A stretch of DNA of 64,000 bases from Flavobacterium sp. Lineage in GTDB: Bacteria > Bacteroidota > Bacteroidia > Flavobacteriales > Flavobacteriaceae. Where the stretch lies: assembly GCF_035195345.1 (NCBI RefSeq), contig NZ_CP136574.1, forward strand, positions 1,240,001-1,304,000, written 5' to 3'. Both the position numbers and the translations under genes were made by a program. The notes beneath the pieces were generated by a model, which worked only from the letters and a program-made list of their open reading frames with translations, ran no database searches and was not told the origin of the DNA. Shown here piece after piece: positions 42,542 through 51,891 of the stretch. The first letter of the stretch is position 1, and each line of letters opens with the position of its first letter.

Positions 42542-43891
42542 TTATCCTACTTCTTTAATCATTAAATCAAGAGCTTCACGAATGATTTGTTGCGCTTCTA
42601 ATTTAGATGTGTTAGTATAATCAATTAAAGCAAAATCTTCTGGAGCTACTTCGTAAATTCCTAAGCTTTCCATTTTATCGATATCACTTGCCAAACAAGC
42701 TTTTAATAATTGCATTGGGAAAATATCAAGAGGCATAACTTCTTCCATTTCACCTGTTACAACTAAAGCTCTTTCTTCACCATTTAAATTGGTGTTAGGC
42801 GCATATTTTTTTCCTGGCATCAACCAAGACAATCCTGTTCTTGATGCACTGTGAACGCTTGGTGAAGCAAATGGCATCCATCCAAACATTCTATATACAT
42901 TTCCTTCTGGAATTACAGTTACTGTATTGCTGTAGAAACCTAAATTTCCATCCATTTTTACTTTAGTTCCCGTTAAAACATCTCCAGAAATAACTCTTAC
43001 ATTATCGCCTTCAATTTTTCCTGCAACTAAATCTGAAATAGGAGCACCAGAAATCACATTATAATATTGTGCCTCTTTAACCTCAGAACCAACTAAAGCT
43101 ACCGTTCTTGTAGCATTAAATTTCCCAGTTAAAAATAATTCACCAATAGTTGCAACATCTTGAGGCGCTACAGTCCAAACTCTTTCTCCGGCATTAATTG
43201 GGTCAATTTTAGAAATTAAAACACCAACATTTCCAGCAGGATGTGGACCATAAACTCTGTGCAAAGCAACACCTTTAACATCGCTAAAAACAGACTTACC
43301 TTTACCTTTTAAAGATAAATGCACTTTACCAGATGTTAATTTTGCTAAAGCATCAACACCTGCTTGAAAAGCAACTAACTTGTCTGCTAATACAAAATCT
43401 ACATCAGCAGCTAAAGGAGCTGAAGCATACGTTGAAATAAAAATAGCTTTTGGTGTATCGGCAGATTTAGCAATTACATCATATGGACGTTGATTGATAA
43501 ATGGCCAACAACCAGAAGCTAACAAATGTTCTTTTACTTCTTCTGTTGATAAATCGTTTGGATTTTTCTTGCTATGCTCAACGAAAACATCTTGAGAATC
43601 AGCAGTAATAAGAATCTCTAAAATGACTCTTTTTTCACCACGTTTGATTTCTTGAATCTTTCCGCTTACAGGAGCAACAAACTTAACTTTCTCATCTGCT
43701 TTAGAATAGAAAATTACTTCTCCCGCTTTAACGTTATCTCCTTCTTTTACTACCATCTTTGGAGTTACTCCATGAAAGTCAGAAGGTTTAACAGCATAGA
43801 CTTTCGATCGAGTGGCATCAGCTACCTTGTGAGCTGCTTCACCCTTCAACTTAAGGTCTAAACCTTTTTTAATTCGAATGTCTTTTGACAT
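42542..43891 (-). CDS. nqrA: Na+-translocating NADH:quinone reductase subunit A
   Basis: 449 residues, soluble, on the cytoplasmic side, without a bound redox cofactor. The start IRIKKGLDLKLKGEA is characteristic, as are VKEGDNVKAGEVIFYSK (a biotinyl/lipoyl-like hammerhead fold), GPHPAGNVGVLISKIDPIN and VIPEGNVYRMFGWMPFA. It is the first gene of the operon nqrABCDEF. All gaps are 2-5 bp except before nqrF (30 bp). The preceding promoter is well matched. Confidence 0.96.
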   Translation of the reverse strand: MSKDIRIKKGLDLKLKGEAAHKVADATRSKVYAVKPSDFHGVTPKMVVKEGDNVKAGEVIFYSKADEKVKFVAPVSGKIQEIKRGEKRVILEILITADSQDVFVEHSKKNPNDLSTEEVKEHLLASGCWPFINQRPYDVIAKSADTPKAIFISTYASAPLAADVDFVLADKLVAFQAGVDALAKLTSGKVHLSLKGKGKSVFSDVKGVALHRVYGPHPAGNVGVLISKIDPINAGERVWTVAPQDVATIGELFLTGKFNATRTVALVGSEVKEAQYYNVISGAPISDLVAGKIEGDNVRVISGDVLTGTKVKMDGNLGFYSNTVTVIPEGNVYRMFGWMPFASPSVHSASRTGLSWLMPGKKYAPNTNLNGEERALVVTGEMEEVMPLDIFPMQLLKACLASDIDKMESLGIYEVAPEDFALIDYTNTSKLEAQQIIREALDLMIKEVG

Positions 43892-43934
43892 ATTTTTGAA
43901 GATATGATTGTTAAAAAATTTACTATAAAACGTG

Positions 43935-43967
43935 CAAATTTAATCAAATACATAACACCTTACCAAA
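43935..43967 (-). promoter_or_regulatory. Promoter of the nqr operon
   Basis: On the minus strand, TTTG at 43967-43964, a 21-bp spacer and TAAATTTG at 43942-43935 form a full -33/-7 pair. The leader to nqrA is about 35-40 nt. Confidence 0.65.
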
Positions 43968-44085
43968 AATAAAGTAAGTCATTTAGTTTATTTATAATTA
44001 TTCTAAATTAACAAATGTTAATAAATTAATTGGAATTACGTTTGTACTCAAAGTTTTACTATTTTTACAACTTTATAACACTAAA

Positions 44086-45333
44086 ATGAATAGATTTATT
44101 TTCATAATCAGCTTATTACTTTTTCATGTTGCTTTTTCTCAAAAAGGAATTGAACACGAACCACCTTTTAATATAAAAACCATTTCTTTTGCTATCAACA
44201 ACAATAATGTAATCCCTTTTTTTAGACTTGGAGAAACATTTGAACTTCGATTTGACGATTTGTTTGGCGATGAAGCAGATTATTATTACACCATTACGCA
44301 ATACAATTATGATTGGTCTGCACCATCCGATTTAGGCAAAGTAGAATATTTAAACGGAATGGACAACCAGCGAATAATTACGTATGAAAATTCATTTAAT
44401 ACCCTGCAACTATTTTCGCATTACAAACAAGTTTTTCCAAATAAATTCAATCAAATTACCAAAAGCGGCAATTATTTAATAACCGTTCTTAACGATGAAA
44501 GCGAAATCGTATTTTCTCGCAGGATTATAATTTATGAAGAACAAGTTGCAGTAGGTTTACTTGTAAGAAGAGCTCGTGATTTTGAGAGTATAGACGGAAA
44601 ACAAAACATAGAGATGACCATAAATTATGGCGATAAAACATTACAAAATCCAATTCAAAATGTAAAAGTTACTCTTTTTCAAAATGGCAATTGGAAAACA
44701 AGTATTTCAAACATCAAACCACAATACACGCTAGGTTCTGAATTAATATACAGATATAACACAGAAACGCAATTTTGGGCCGGAAATGAAACTTATAGTA
44801 TTGACAACAAAATAATTAGAGCTACTAATAATACCGTTGCAAAAGTTACTACGGGAGAAAGCATTTACAATACCTATTTATATGTGAATACACCAAGAAA
44901 GAAAAATCCTTACACCTATTTTCCTGACATAAACGGAAACTTTTTTATTCTGAACGCTAATGCCGCTAACCCGCAGATTGAAGCAGATTATTCTTGGGTA
45001 TATTTTGCTCTTAATACCCCTAATTTGTTAGATAAAAATATTTATATCGTTGGAATGTTTAATAATTACACATTAAGCGATGAATATAAAATGGAATTTG
45101 ATAAAAAAACAGGTTTGTATGAAAAAGCAATTTTACTAAAACAAGGTTTTACAAATTATCAATATGTTATTACCGATAAATCCGGATCAATAGATTATGA
45201 AAATGCAATTGATGGAAATTTCTATCAAACAGAAAACAATTACACCGCCATAGTATACTACAGAGGAAATAACGAACGATACGATCGTGTAATAGGAATC
45301 GCAAATACAAATAGTGAAGTTATCCGCAACTAA
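44086..45333 (+). CDS. Type IX secretion system plug-type protein (DUF5103)
   Basis: 415 residues with a signal peptide (residues 1-18, LLLFHVAFS). The sequence has the DUF5103 features PPFNIKTISFAINNNNVIPF, ITQYNYDWS, and a second domain with VYFALNTPNLLDKNIYIVG and GLYEKAILLKQGFTNYQY. In Flavobacterium johnsoniae, a protein of this family blocks the periplasmic end of the SprA translocon when no substrate is in transit. That role fits the three T9SS substrates encoded in this window. It starts a short plus-strand cluster with DUF3667 (2-bp gap) and apaG. Confidence 0.88.
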   Translation: MNRFIFIISLLLFHVAFSQKGIEHEPPFNIKTISFAINNNNVIPFFRLGETFELRFDDLFGDEADYYYTITQYNYDWSAPSDLGKVEYLNGMDNQRIITYENSFNTLQLFSHYKQVFPNKFNQITKSGNYLITVLNDESEIVFSRRIIIYEEQVAVGLLVRRARDFESIDGKQNIEMTINYGDKTLQNPIQNVKVTLFQNGNWKTSISNIKPQYTLGSELIYRYNTETQFWAGNETYSIDNKIIRATNNTVAKVTTGESIYNTYLYVNTPRKKNPYTYFPDINGNFFILNANAANPQIEADYSWVYFALNTPNLLDKNIYIVGMFNNYTLSDEYKMEFDKKTGLYEKAILLKQGFTNYQYVITDKSGSIDYENAIDGNFYQTENNYTAIVYYRGNNERYDRVIGIANTNSEVIRN

Positions 45334-45335
45334 TT

Positions 45336-46397
45336 ATGAGTAGAAAAGATTTAAAATATAGAGGAACGCAATGCATAAATTGTGAAACACCTTTAGATGT
45401 TAGTGAAAAATACTGTCACGCTTGTGGTCAATTAAATTCAACCAAAAAACTGACAATTAAAGATTTTATTGAAGAATTTTTCGCCAACTTTTATGCCTAC
45501 GATTCTAGATTACGAAATACATTTTTTTCTTTATTTTTAAAACCCGGAATTGCAGCAAGAGAATTTTGCGAAGGAAAAAGACATCATCATGCCAACCCTT
45601 TTCGTTTGTTTTTAAGCATCTCCATTCTGCTATTTCTAATTTCAGATTTTGGAAGCCCGCTCAATGACACTCCTCAAGAAACAAAAAAAACAAATAAAAA
45701 TATCAAAACAACTGATAGCTTAAAAACTAAACAAGCACTAAATAGTAATCCTGAATTTATTCAAATTGGTAAAAAAACAACCAAAGAATTTAATCGCGAC
45801 TCAATATACAAAGCAAGTGAATTAGGAAATGATCCTGAGAATCTTAACCATTTGAATTTAAAGCTAACAACATTTAGAAATTACAATCTTAAAAATCCAA
45901 ATTTATCAAGCGAGGAAGCATTAAAAAATCTTGGTTTCGAAAACAAAAATTGGAATCGTTATTTATACGAAAAAGCAAAAAGTTTAAAATCTAACGATGT
46001 CTTAAGGGAAACGAGAGACTATTTGCTAGCGAAACTTCCTTTTCTTATTTTCCTATCGATTCCATTTATAGCAATTATTTTCTGGATTACCTTTTATAAC
46101 AAGAAATTCAATTATACTGACCATTTAGTTTTCACTTACAGCTTTTATTCATTTGTGTTTATTTGCTTAATTGTATATGAACTAATAGGTTTTCTTTCTG
46201 AAGATTTTTCACTTTTTTTAATTGGAACTAGTTTTACTTTTCTGTTTCCCATTTACCTCTACAAATCTTTAAGAAATTTTTATCAAAATAGCCGTTGGAA
46301 AACAATTTTTAAATTCATACTTTTGAACATATTGTTCATACCTATTTCATTATTAGCAGTTTTAGTGTTAATGGCAATATCGGTAATCTTATTTTAA
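45336..46397 (+). CDS. DUF3667 membrane protein with N-terminal zinc ribbon (second copy)
   Basis: 353 residues. The zinc ribbon is CINCETPLDVSEKYCHACG (two CxxC knuckles). The DUF3667 signature follows (IKDFIEEFFANFYAYDSRLR, LFLKPGIAAREFCEGKR). A long Lys/Asn-rich soluble insertion between about residues 112 and 225 separates the first membrane helix from the later three or four. The insertion makes it about 90 residues longer than the copy at 31909. The function is unknown. It is located 2 bp after the T9SS plug gene and 3 bp before apaG, hence likely co-transcribed. Confidence 0.87.
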   Translation: MSRKDLKYRGTQCINCETPLDVSEKYCHACGQLNSTKKLTIKDFIEEFFANFYAYDSRLRNTFFSLFLKPGIAAREFCEGKRHHHANPFRLFLSISILLFLISDFGSPLNDTPQETKKTNKNIKTTDSLKTKQALNSNPEFIQIGKKTTKEFNRDSIYKASELGNDPENLNHLNLKLTTFRNYNLKNPNLSSEEALKNLGFENKNWNRYLYEKAKSLKSNDVLRETRDYLLAKLPFLIFLSIPFIAIIFWITFYNKKFNYTDHLVFTYSFYSFVFICLIVYELIGFLSEDFSLFLIGTSFTFLFPIYLYKSLRNFYQNSRWKTIFKFILLNILFIPISLLAVLVLMAISVILF

Positions 46398-46400
46398 TAT

Positions 46401-46787
46401 ATGGTAAGTCAAATTACAAGAGGCATAAAAATTTCGGTTTTAACTAGTTTTGAAGGCACCTACTTCAAAAACTACAAAATCCATTTTGCCTTTTCGTATC
46501 ATGTAACTATAGAAAACCAAAGTAAAGATTCGGTACAATTAACCACACGTCATTGGGAAATATATGATGCGTTGAACAACTTAGAAGTTGTAGACGGTGA
46601 AGGCGTAATTGGCAAAAAACCCGTTATAAAGCCAGGCGAAAGCTACACCTATTCTTCTGGATGTTTACTCTCATCTCCTATTGGCGCTATGAAAGGCTAC
46701 TTTAACATGGTAAACTTTACCTCAACCAGAAGTTTTAGAGTCATTATCCCAACTTTCAAGCTAAGCGCTCCTTTCGCAATTAACTAA
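46401..46787 (+). CDS. apaG: ApaG-family protein
   Basis: 128 residues, the standard ApaG length. It has a fibronectin-III-like beta-sandwich with the conserved core YHVTIENQSKDSVQLTTRHW, the DGEGVIGKKPVIKPGESYTY segment and GAMKGYFNMV. ApaG proteins bind nucleotides weakly and have been linked to Co2+/Mg2+ tolerance in enterobacteria; the biochemical role remains open. It is the last gene of the plug-DUF3667-apaG cluster. Confidence 0.94.
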   Translation: MVSQITRGIKISVLTSFEGTYFKNYKIHFAFSYHVTIENQSKDSVQLTTRHWEIYDALNNLEVVDGEGVIGKKPVIKPGESYTYSSGCLLSSPIGAMKGYFNMVNFTSTRSFRVIIPTFKLSAPFAIN

Positions 46788-46844
46788 ATAGTATATCCAT
46801 TTAGCTTAGTAACATTTGTTATCGATAATTCAAAATATACTTTG

Positions 46845-46852
46845 TATTTTTG
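46845..46852 (+). promoter_or_regulatory. -7 box TATTTTTG of pruA
   Basis: A perfect TAnnTTTG match 63 bp before the ATG at 46916. The T-rich stretch around it offers alternative registers. Confidence 0.45.
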
Positions 46853-46915
46853 TATTCGTTTACGAAACATTCGTAAATCAAAATGCAAAATTGTCTAATT
46901 TCAAAATACAACACC

Positions 46916-48541
46916 ATGTTAAAAGGATTTTTTAATGTCCCAAAAGCGGTTAACGAACCCGTAAAATCGTATGCACCTGGAACTCCCGAAAGAGCAGCCG
47001 TTGCAGCAACTTATACAAAAATGTGGAACGATCAAGTAGAAGTTCCTTTATATATTGGTAGCGAAGAAATCAAAACCGGAAATACTAAAAAAATGTCAGC
47101 CCCTCACGATCATCAACATATCGTGGGTATTTATCATCAAGCCGACAAAGCTTTAGTTGAAAAAGCAATTGCTTCTGCTTTAGAAGCTCGTAAAAAATGG
47201 GCAGCAATGGCTTGGGAAAACAGAGCTGGTATTTTCTTAAAAGCAGCTGAATTATTAGCAGGTCCATACCGTGCTAAAATCAATGCAGCAACTATGATTG
47301 CACAATCAAAAACCATTCACCAAGCAGAAATTGACGCTGCATGTGAGTTAATTGATTTCTTACGATACAACGTAGAATTCATGACGAAAATTTATGCAGA
47401 TCAACCAGCTTCTACATCAGATATGTGGAACCGTGTTGAATACAGACCATTAGAAGGATTTGTATATGCCGTCACTCCATTCAACTTTACTGCTATTGCT
47501 GGAAATTTACCTTCAAGCGCAGCATTAATGGGTAATGTGGTAGTATGGAAACCAGCAGCAACTCAAGTATACTCTGCTTATGTATTAATGCAGGTTTTCA
47601 AAGAAGCAGGTTTACCTGATGGCGTTATCAATATGATAATGGGTGATTCTGGAATGGTTTCCGATGTAATTTTATCAAATCCTCATTTAGCAGGAGTTCA
47701 CTTTACTGGTTCAACTGGCGTTTTCAATGACATTTGGAAAACTATTGGTCAAAATATTGCAAATTATAAAACATATCCAAGAATTGTGGGTGAAACTGGT
47801 GGAAAAGATTTCATCATCGCTCATCCATCAGCAAATCCAACACAAGTTGCAGTAGGAATTGCTCGTGGTGCTTTTGAGTTCCAAGGACAAAAATGTAGTG
47901 CGGCTTCTCGTGTTTACATTCCACAAAGCCTTTGGCCAGCGGTTCAAGCTAAATTAGAAGCTGATTTGAAATCAATGAAAATGGGTTCGCCAGAAGATAT
48001 GAGTAATTTTATTACAGCAGTTATTTCAGAAGCTTCATTCGATAAATTAGCCCGTTACATTGATCAAGCTAAAAACGATAGTGATGCCGAAGTAATTATT
48101 GGAGGAAATTATGATAAATCAAAAGGATATTTCATCGAACCAACAGTTATCTTAACTACAAATCCAAAATACTCAACTATGGAAACGGAATTATTCGGTC
48201 CAGTAGTTACGATTTATGTATATGAAGATGCAAAATGGTCTGAAACATTGAAATTAGTGGACGAAACTTCAGAATACGCTTTAACTGGTGCAGTATTTAG
48301 CCAATGTCGTTATGCAGTAGAAGAAGCAACCGTTGCACTACAAAATGCAGCAGGAAACTTCTACATCAACGACAAACCAACAGGTGCTGTGGTAGGAATG
48401 CAACCGTTTGGAGGTGCAAGAGGATCTGGAACGAACGATAAAGCGGGTTCATCTCAAAACTTATTGCGTTGGGCTTCTGTTAGAACAATCAAAGAAACAT
48501 TCGTTACACCAGAAGATTATAAATATCCGTTTTTAGGATAA
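46916..48541 (+). CDS. pruA: L-glutamate gamma-semialdehyde dehydrogenase (delta-1-pyrroline-5-carboxylate dehydrogenase)
   Basis: 541 residues from the ATG at 46916 (GFFNVPKAVNEPVKSYAPG is the typical opening of this group; an in-frame ATG at 46883 is less likely). It oxidises glutamate semialdehyde to glutamate with NAD+, the second step of proline catabolism. The aldehyde dehydrogenase catalytic residues are Cys in FQGQKCSAASR and Glu in VGETGGKDF, with the NAD-binding FTGSTGVFNDIWKT. The single-function length means proline dehydrogenase is encoded elsewhere. It is followed by a clear terminator. Confidence 0.95.
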   Translation: MLKGFFNVPKAVNEPVKSYAPGTPERAAVAATYTKMWNDQVEVPLYIGSEEIKTGNTKKMSAPHDHQHIVGIYHQADKALVEKAIASALEARKKWAAMAWENRAGIFLKAAELLAGPYRAKINAATMIAQSKTIHQAEIDAACELIDFLRYNVEFMTKIYADQPASTSDMWNRVEYRPLEGFVYAVTPFNFTAIAGNLPSSAALMGNVVVWKPAATQVYSAYVLMQVFKEAGLPDGVINMIMGDSGMVSDVILSNPHLAGVHFTGSTGVFNDIWKTIGQNIANYKTYPRIVGETGGKDFIIAHPSANPTQVAVGIARGAFEFQGQKCSAASRVYIPQSLWPAVQAKLEADLKSMKMGSPEDMSNFITAVISEASFDKLARYIDQAKNDSDAEVIIGGNYDKSKGYFIEPTVILTTNPKYSTMETELFGPVVTIYVYEDAKWSETLKLVDETSEYALTGAVFSQCRYAVEEATVALQNAAGNFYINDKPTGAVVGMQPFGGARGSGTNDKAGSSQNLLRWASVRTIKETFVTPEDYKYPFLG

Positions 48542-48542
48542 T

Positions 48543-48572
48543 TCGAAGTACGAAGTGTAAAGTACGAAGTAC
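48543..48572. repeat. Degenerate GTACGAAGT-type short repeats
   Basis: Four near copies of (A/G)TACGAAGT lie back to back between the pruA stop and its terminator. It is non-coding. Confidence 0.5.
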
Positions 48573-48578
48573 AAAATA

Positions 48579-48617
48579 AAAACCCGATTTTTAGTTGAGA
48601 ATCGGGTTTTGTTTTTT
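48579..48617 (+). terminator. Terminator of pruA
   Basis: AAAACCCGATT at 48579-48589 and AATCGGGTTTT at 48600-48610 form an 11-bp stem with a 10-nt loop, followed by G and six T. Confidence 0.9.
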
Positions 48618-48619
48618 AT

Positions 48620-48652
48620 AGCTAATCACTAATTACTTTTCACTAATCACTA
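48620..48652. repeat. Degenerate CTAATCACTA-type short repeats
   Basis: Three near copies of (T/C)TAATCACTA are separated by a few bases between the pruA terminator and the end of rsmG, the last touching the rsmG stop codon. Confidence 0.45.
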
Positions 48653-49279
48653 CTTCTTATACTTCAAAGGCAAATGAACCACTTTCTTAGTTTCAAAAAA
48701 CTCATCGGTAAAGAAATCCGATAAATTATATTCTGTTGCTTTTGGAAAAGCCGCCAATTCTTCGGTTAAATCGCCGCCTTTTAAATATAAAATTCCGTTA
48801 GCTAATTCGTGATTTTGTTTTTTTGAAATTTTACCATCTACCCAACTCACAAAATCAAGCATATTGGTTACGGCTCGACTTACGATGAAATCAAATTCTT
48901 GTTTGACTAATTCGGCACGTTTTTGTTCGGCTTTTACGTTTTTTAAGCCTAATCCAGTAGCCACTTCATTTACTACTTTGATTTTTTTTGCAATAACATC
49001 AATCAAGTAAAAATCAACTTCTGGATATAAAATTGCCAATGGAATTCCAGGAAAACCACCACCCGTACCCACATCCATAATCTTTGAACCTGGACGGAAT
49101 TCGATAATTTTTGCAATTCCTAACGAATGCAAAACGTGACGCGTGTATAATTCGTCGATATCTTTACGTGAAATTACGTTAATTTTTGCATTCCAATCTT
49201 CATATAGTGCTTGCAATTTTTGAAACTGAAGTGTTTGATTTTCAGATAAATCAGGGAATTGCTTTAAAATCTCTTCCAT
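48650..49279 (-). CDS. rsmG: 16S rRNA (guanine527-N7)-methyltransferase RsmG
   Basis: 209 residues, typical length. It methylates N7 of G527 in 16S rRNA using SAM. The GidB/RsmG signature is complete: DIDELYTRHVLHSLGIA, then the SAM loop MDVGTGGGFPGIPLAILYP and LIDVIAKKIKVV, and later EFDFIVSRAVTNM. It is a single minus-strand gene that ends just past the pruA terminator and is divergent from the desaturase gene. Confidence 0.95.
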   Translation of the reverse strand: MEEILKQFPDLSENQTLQFQKLQALYEDWNAKINVISRKDIDELYTRHVLHSLGIAKIIEFRPGSKIMDVGTGGGFPGIPLAILYPEVDFYLIDVIAKKIKVVNEVATGLGLKNVKAEQKRAELVKQEFDFIVSRAVTNMLDFVSWVDGKISKKQNHELANGILYLKGGDLTEELAAFPKATEYNLSDFFTDEFFETKKVVHLPLKYKK

Positions 49280-49294
49280 TCGTTAAATTTTGCA

Positions 49295-49302
49295 CAAAAA
49301 TA
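49295..49302 (-). promoter_or_regulatory. -7 box TATTTTTG of rsmG
   Basis: A perfect TAnnTTTG match on the minus strand, 15 bp before the ATG at 49279. Confidence 0.5.
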
Positions 49303-49357
49303 CGCTTTTTGGTGAATAAAAAATGACGAATATCATAAATGAAAAAATTATAATAAT

Positions 49358-49365
49358 TATCTTTG
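49358..49365 (+). promoter_or_regulatory. -7 box TATCTTTG of the desaturase gene
   Basis: A perfect TAnnTTTG match 21 bp before the ATG at 49387. A possible upstream TTG start at 49363 is part of this box. Confidence 0.6.
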
Positions 49366-49386
49366 ACAAAATTTGAATACAATTAT

Positions 49387-50481
49387 ATGAGTACTACAAC
49401 CCCGATTTTCTCAAAAGAGGACAATCTGAAATTTTTCAGAACTTTAAATAAAAGAGTAAACGATTATTTCAAAGATAATAAAATTGATAAAACTGGAAAT
49501 TGGAAACTTCACTTAAAAACAATAGTGATGTTTGGTCTTTTCTTAACCCCTTATTTCTTTTTACTTGCAATGGATATGCCTTTTTGGGTCTATTTATTAC
49601 TGAATGTAGTCATTGGAATTGGAATGGCTGGCGTAGGTATGAATGTTATGCACGATGGTAATCATGGCGCTTATTCAACTAAATCATGGGTAAATAAATT
49701 AATGGGCGGAAGTATCTACATCTTAGCTGGAAATGTGTATAACTGGCAAGTTCAACACAATGTTTTACACCACACATACACTAACATTATTGGTCATGAT
49801 GAAGATTTAGAAGCTGGAAGAATTTTACGTTTTTCAAAAACAGCTAAATGGTACAGTCACCATAGATTCCAACATTATTATTCTGTTTTCTTATACGGAT
49901 TATTAACTTTCAACTGGGCTATCACAACTGATTTCCTTCAAATGAAACGTTATTTAAAAAGAAACTTGTCTTATGGTGAATTCAAAAAACCAACAATTCT
50001 TTGGACTACTTTAGTGATTACAAAATTAATTTACTTTTCAATTTGGTTAGTTTTACCAATAGTTTTAGGAGTTGACTGGTGGTTGGTAGTATTAGGATTC
50101 GTCGTAATGCATTACACTGCTGGTTTAATTTTAAGCGTTGTATTTCAATTAGCACACGTTGTAGAAGACACCATCAACCCTATTCCAGATGATAATGGAG
50201 AAATTGAAAACACTTGGGCTATTCACCAGTTGTTTACTACTGCTAATTTCGCTCCAAAAAACTGGATTGTAAATTATTATACAGGTGGATTAAATCATCA
50301 AATTGAACACCATATTTTCCCTAACATCAGTCATGTTCATTACAACAAAATTGCTGAAATTGTAAAACAAACAGCGGCAGAATGTAACTTACCGTATAAC
50401 GAGTTCAAAACGACTCGAGCAGCAATCGCCTCTCACTTCAAACATTTGAGAGAATTGGGAAGAAAACCACAATTAGCATAA
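49387..50481 (+). CDS. Membrane fatty-acid (acyl-CoA/acyl-lipid) desaturase
   Basis: 364 residues from the ATG at 49387. Three histidine boxes hold the di-iron centre: HDGNHGAY (HxxxH), HNVLHHTYTN (HxxxHH) and HQIEHHIFPNISH (QxxHH). Four membrane helices are arranged as two hairpins (about 35-80 and 185-235). The pattern is that of front-end-type or acyl-CoA desaturases related to DesA3/FADS; no cytochrome b5 domain is fused. It would introduce a double bond to adjust membrane fluidity. It is followed by a short strong terminator. Confidence 0.93.
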   Translation: MSTTTPIFSKEDNLKFFRTLNKRVNDYFKDNKIDKTGNWKLHLKTIVMFGLFLTPYFFLLAMDMPFWVYLLLNVVIGIGMAGVGMNVMHDGNHGAYSTKSWVNKLMGGSIYILAGNVYNWQVQHNVLHHTYTNIIGHDEDLEAGRILRFSKTAKWYSHHRFQHYYSVFLYGLLTFNWAITTDFLQMKRYLKRNLSYGEFKKPTILWTTLVITKLIYFSIWLVLPIVLGVDWWLVVLGFVVMHYTAGLILSVVFQLAHVVEDTINPIPDDNGEIENTWAIHQLFTTANFAPKNWIVNYYTGGLNHQIEHHIFPNISHVHYNKIAEIVKQTAAECNLPYNEFKTTRAAIASHFKHLRELGRKPQLA

Positions 50482-50490
50482 TAAATAGAG

Positions 50491-50513
50491 AGACGCGAGA
50501 AATCGCGTCTTTT
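50491..50513 (+). terminator. Terminator of the desaturase gene
   Basis: AGACGCGA at 50491-50498 and TCGCGTCT at 50503-50510 enclose a GAAA tetraloop and are followed by T residues. Confidence 0.85.
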
Positions 50514-50539
50514 GTATTAACTATAATAACTAACTCACA

Positions 50540-51724
50540 ATGAACCCGTTATCGGACAGAATTAACAATTTAGCTGTTTCACAAACTTTAGCAATGGCAG
50601 CTTTAGCAAGAGAATTAAAAGCACAAGGAAAAGACATTATTAGCCTTAGTTTAGGAGAACCAGATTTCAATACTCCAGAATTCATTAAAGAAGCTGCAAA
50701 AAAAGCTATCGATGAAAACTACAGCACCTACACACCTGTGGAAGGTTACTTAGAATTGAAAGAAGCGATTTGCAAAAAATTTAAAAGAGATAATAATTTA
50801 GAATACAAACCCTCACAAATTGTAGTTTCAACCGGAGCAAAACAATCTTTATACAATATTGCACAAGTAATGTTAAACGATGGTGACGAAGTAATTCTTC
50901 CTGCTCCCTACTGGGTTTCGTATTTCGAAATTATCAAACTTTCTGGTGGTGTTCCTGTTGAAGTTCCAACTTCTGTTGAAAGCGATTTCAAAATCACACC
51001 AGAACAATTAGAAGCAGCCATTACGCCAAAAACAAAAATGATGTGGTTCAGTTCGCCTTGTAATCCAAGTGGTTCGGTATATAATCGTGAAGAGTTAACT
51101 GCTTTAGCTAAAGTTTTAGAAAAACATCCACATGTATATGTTGTTTCTGATGAAATCTACGAGCACATTAACTTTTCAGGTACTTTCTGTAGTATCGGTT
51201 CTATTCCTGGAATGTTAGAAAGAACGATTACTGTAAATGGTGTTGCAAAAGCATTCGCTATGACAGGTTGGAGAATTGGTTACATCGGAGCGCCAGAATT
51301 CATCGCAAAAGCATGTACAAAAATACAAGGTCAAGTAACTTCAGGAGCAAATTCTATTGCACAAAGAGCTACAATAACTGCAGTTGAAGCAGATCCAAGC
51401 GTATTGAACGAAATGGTTTCAGCATTCAAAAATCGTAGAGATTTAGTGGTTGGATTAGTTAACCAAATTCCAGGATTCAAATTGAATGTTCCAGAAGGAG
51501 CGTTTTATGTTTTCCCAGATGTATCTTACTATTTTGGTAAAACTGTAAAAGGAACAGAAATTAAAAACGCAACTGATTTCTCAATGTTCTTATTAGCAGA
51601 AGCAAACGTTGCAACAGTAACAGGAGACGCTTTTGGAAATCCAAATTGTATTCGTTTCTCTTACGCAACAAGCGAAGCTTTATTAACTGAAGCGATGAAA
51701 AGAATTAAAGAAGCGGTTTCTTAA
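50540..51724 (+). CDS. Class I/II pyridoxal-phosphate aminotransferase (aspartate aminotransferase type)
   Basis: 394 residues. The fold-type I aminotransferase motifs are clear: SLSLGEPDFNTPEFIKEAA at the start, the cofactor-contacting VSTGAKQSLYNIAQ, SSPCNPSGSVY (Asn and Pro near the cofactor), VVSDEIYEHI (Asp binding the pyridine nitrogen), Lys237 in NGVAKAFAMTGWRIGY (Schiff base) and CIRFSYATS (Arg for the substrate carboxylate). The length and the early GEPDF element fit the subgroup I-gamma aspartate or aspartate/prephenate aminotransferases. A terminator follows. Confidence 0.94.
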   Translation: MNPLSDRINNLAVSQTLAMAALARELKAQGKDIISLSLGEPDFNTPEFIKEAAKKAIDENYSTYTPVEGYLELKEAICKKFKRDNNLEYKPSQIVVSTGAKQSLYNIAQVMLNDGDEVILPAPYWVSYFEIIKLSGGVPVEVPTSVESDFKITPEQLEAAITPKTKMMWFSSPCNPSGSVYNREELTALAKVLEKHPHVYVVSDEIYEHINFSGTFCSIGSIPGMLERTITVNGVAKAFAMTGWRIGYIGAPEFIAKACTKIQGQVTSGANSIAQRATITAVEADPSVLNEMVSAFKNRRDLVVGLVNQIPGFKLNVPEGAFYVFPDVSYYFGKTVKGTEIKNATDFSMFLLAEANVATVTGDAFGNPNCIRFSYATSEALLTEAMKRIKEAVS

Positions 51725-51744
51725 ATCATATTCAAATACATATT

Positions 51745-51785
51745 AGCACGAATTAATTTATAAATTAGATGAATTCGTGCTTTTT
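51745..51785 (+). terminator. Terminator of the aminotransferase gene
   Basis: AGCACGAATT at 51745-51754 pairs with AATTCGTGCT at 51772-51781, followed by a T-run. The loop contains a second small AATTTATAAATT palindrome. Confidence 0.85.
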
Positions 51786-51891
51786 ATGCTTCAAATTCAA
51801 AAAAAGCGAACTCGAATTAGAAATCTTGGATTTTTTATATGAACTTTGCACACTTTTTTTCGGCAAATCCCGAATAATTAAAGCTTTACAA

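Noticed and set aside
51769..51891. Upstream extension of the U32 peptidase frame
   Set aside because: It reads through the terminator of the preceding aminotransferase gene, and the family start KKKIEILAPA lies at 51892.
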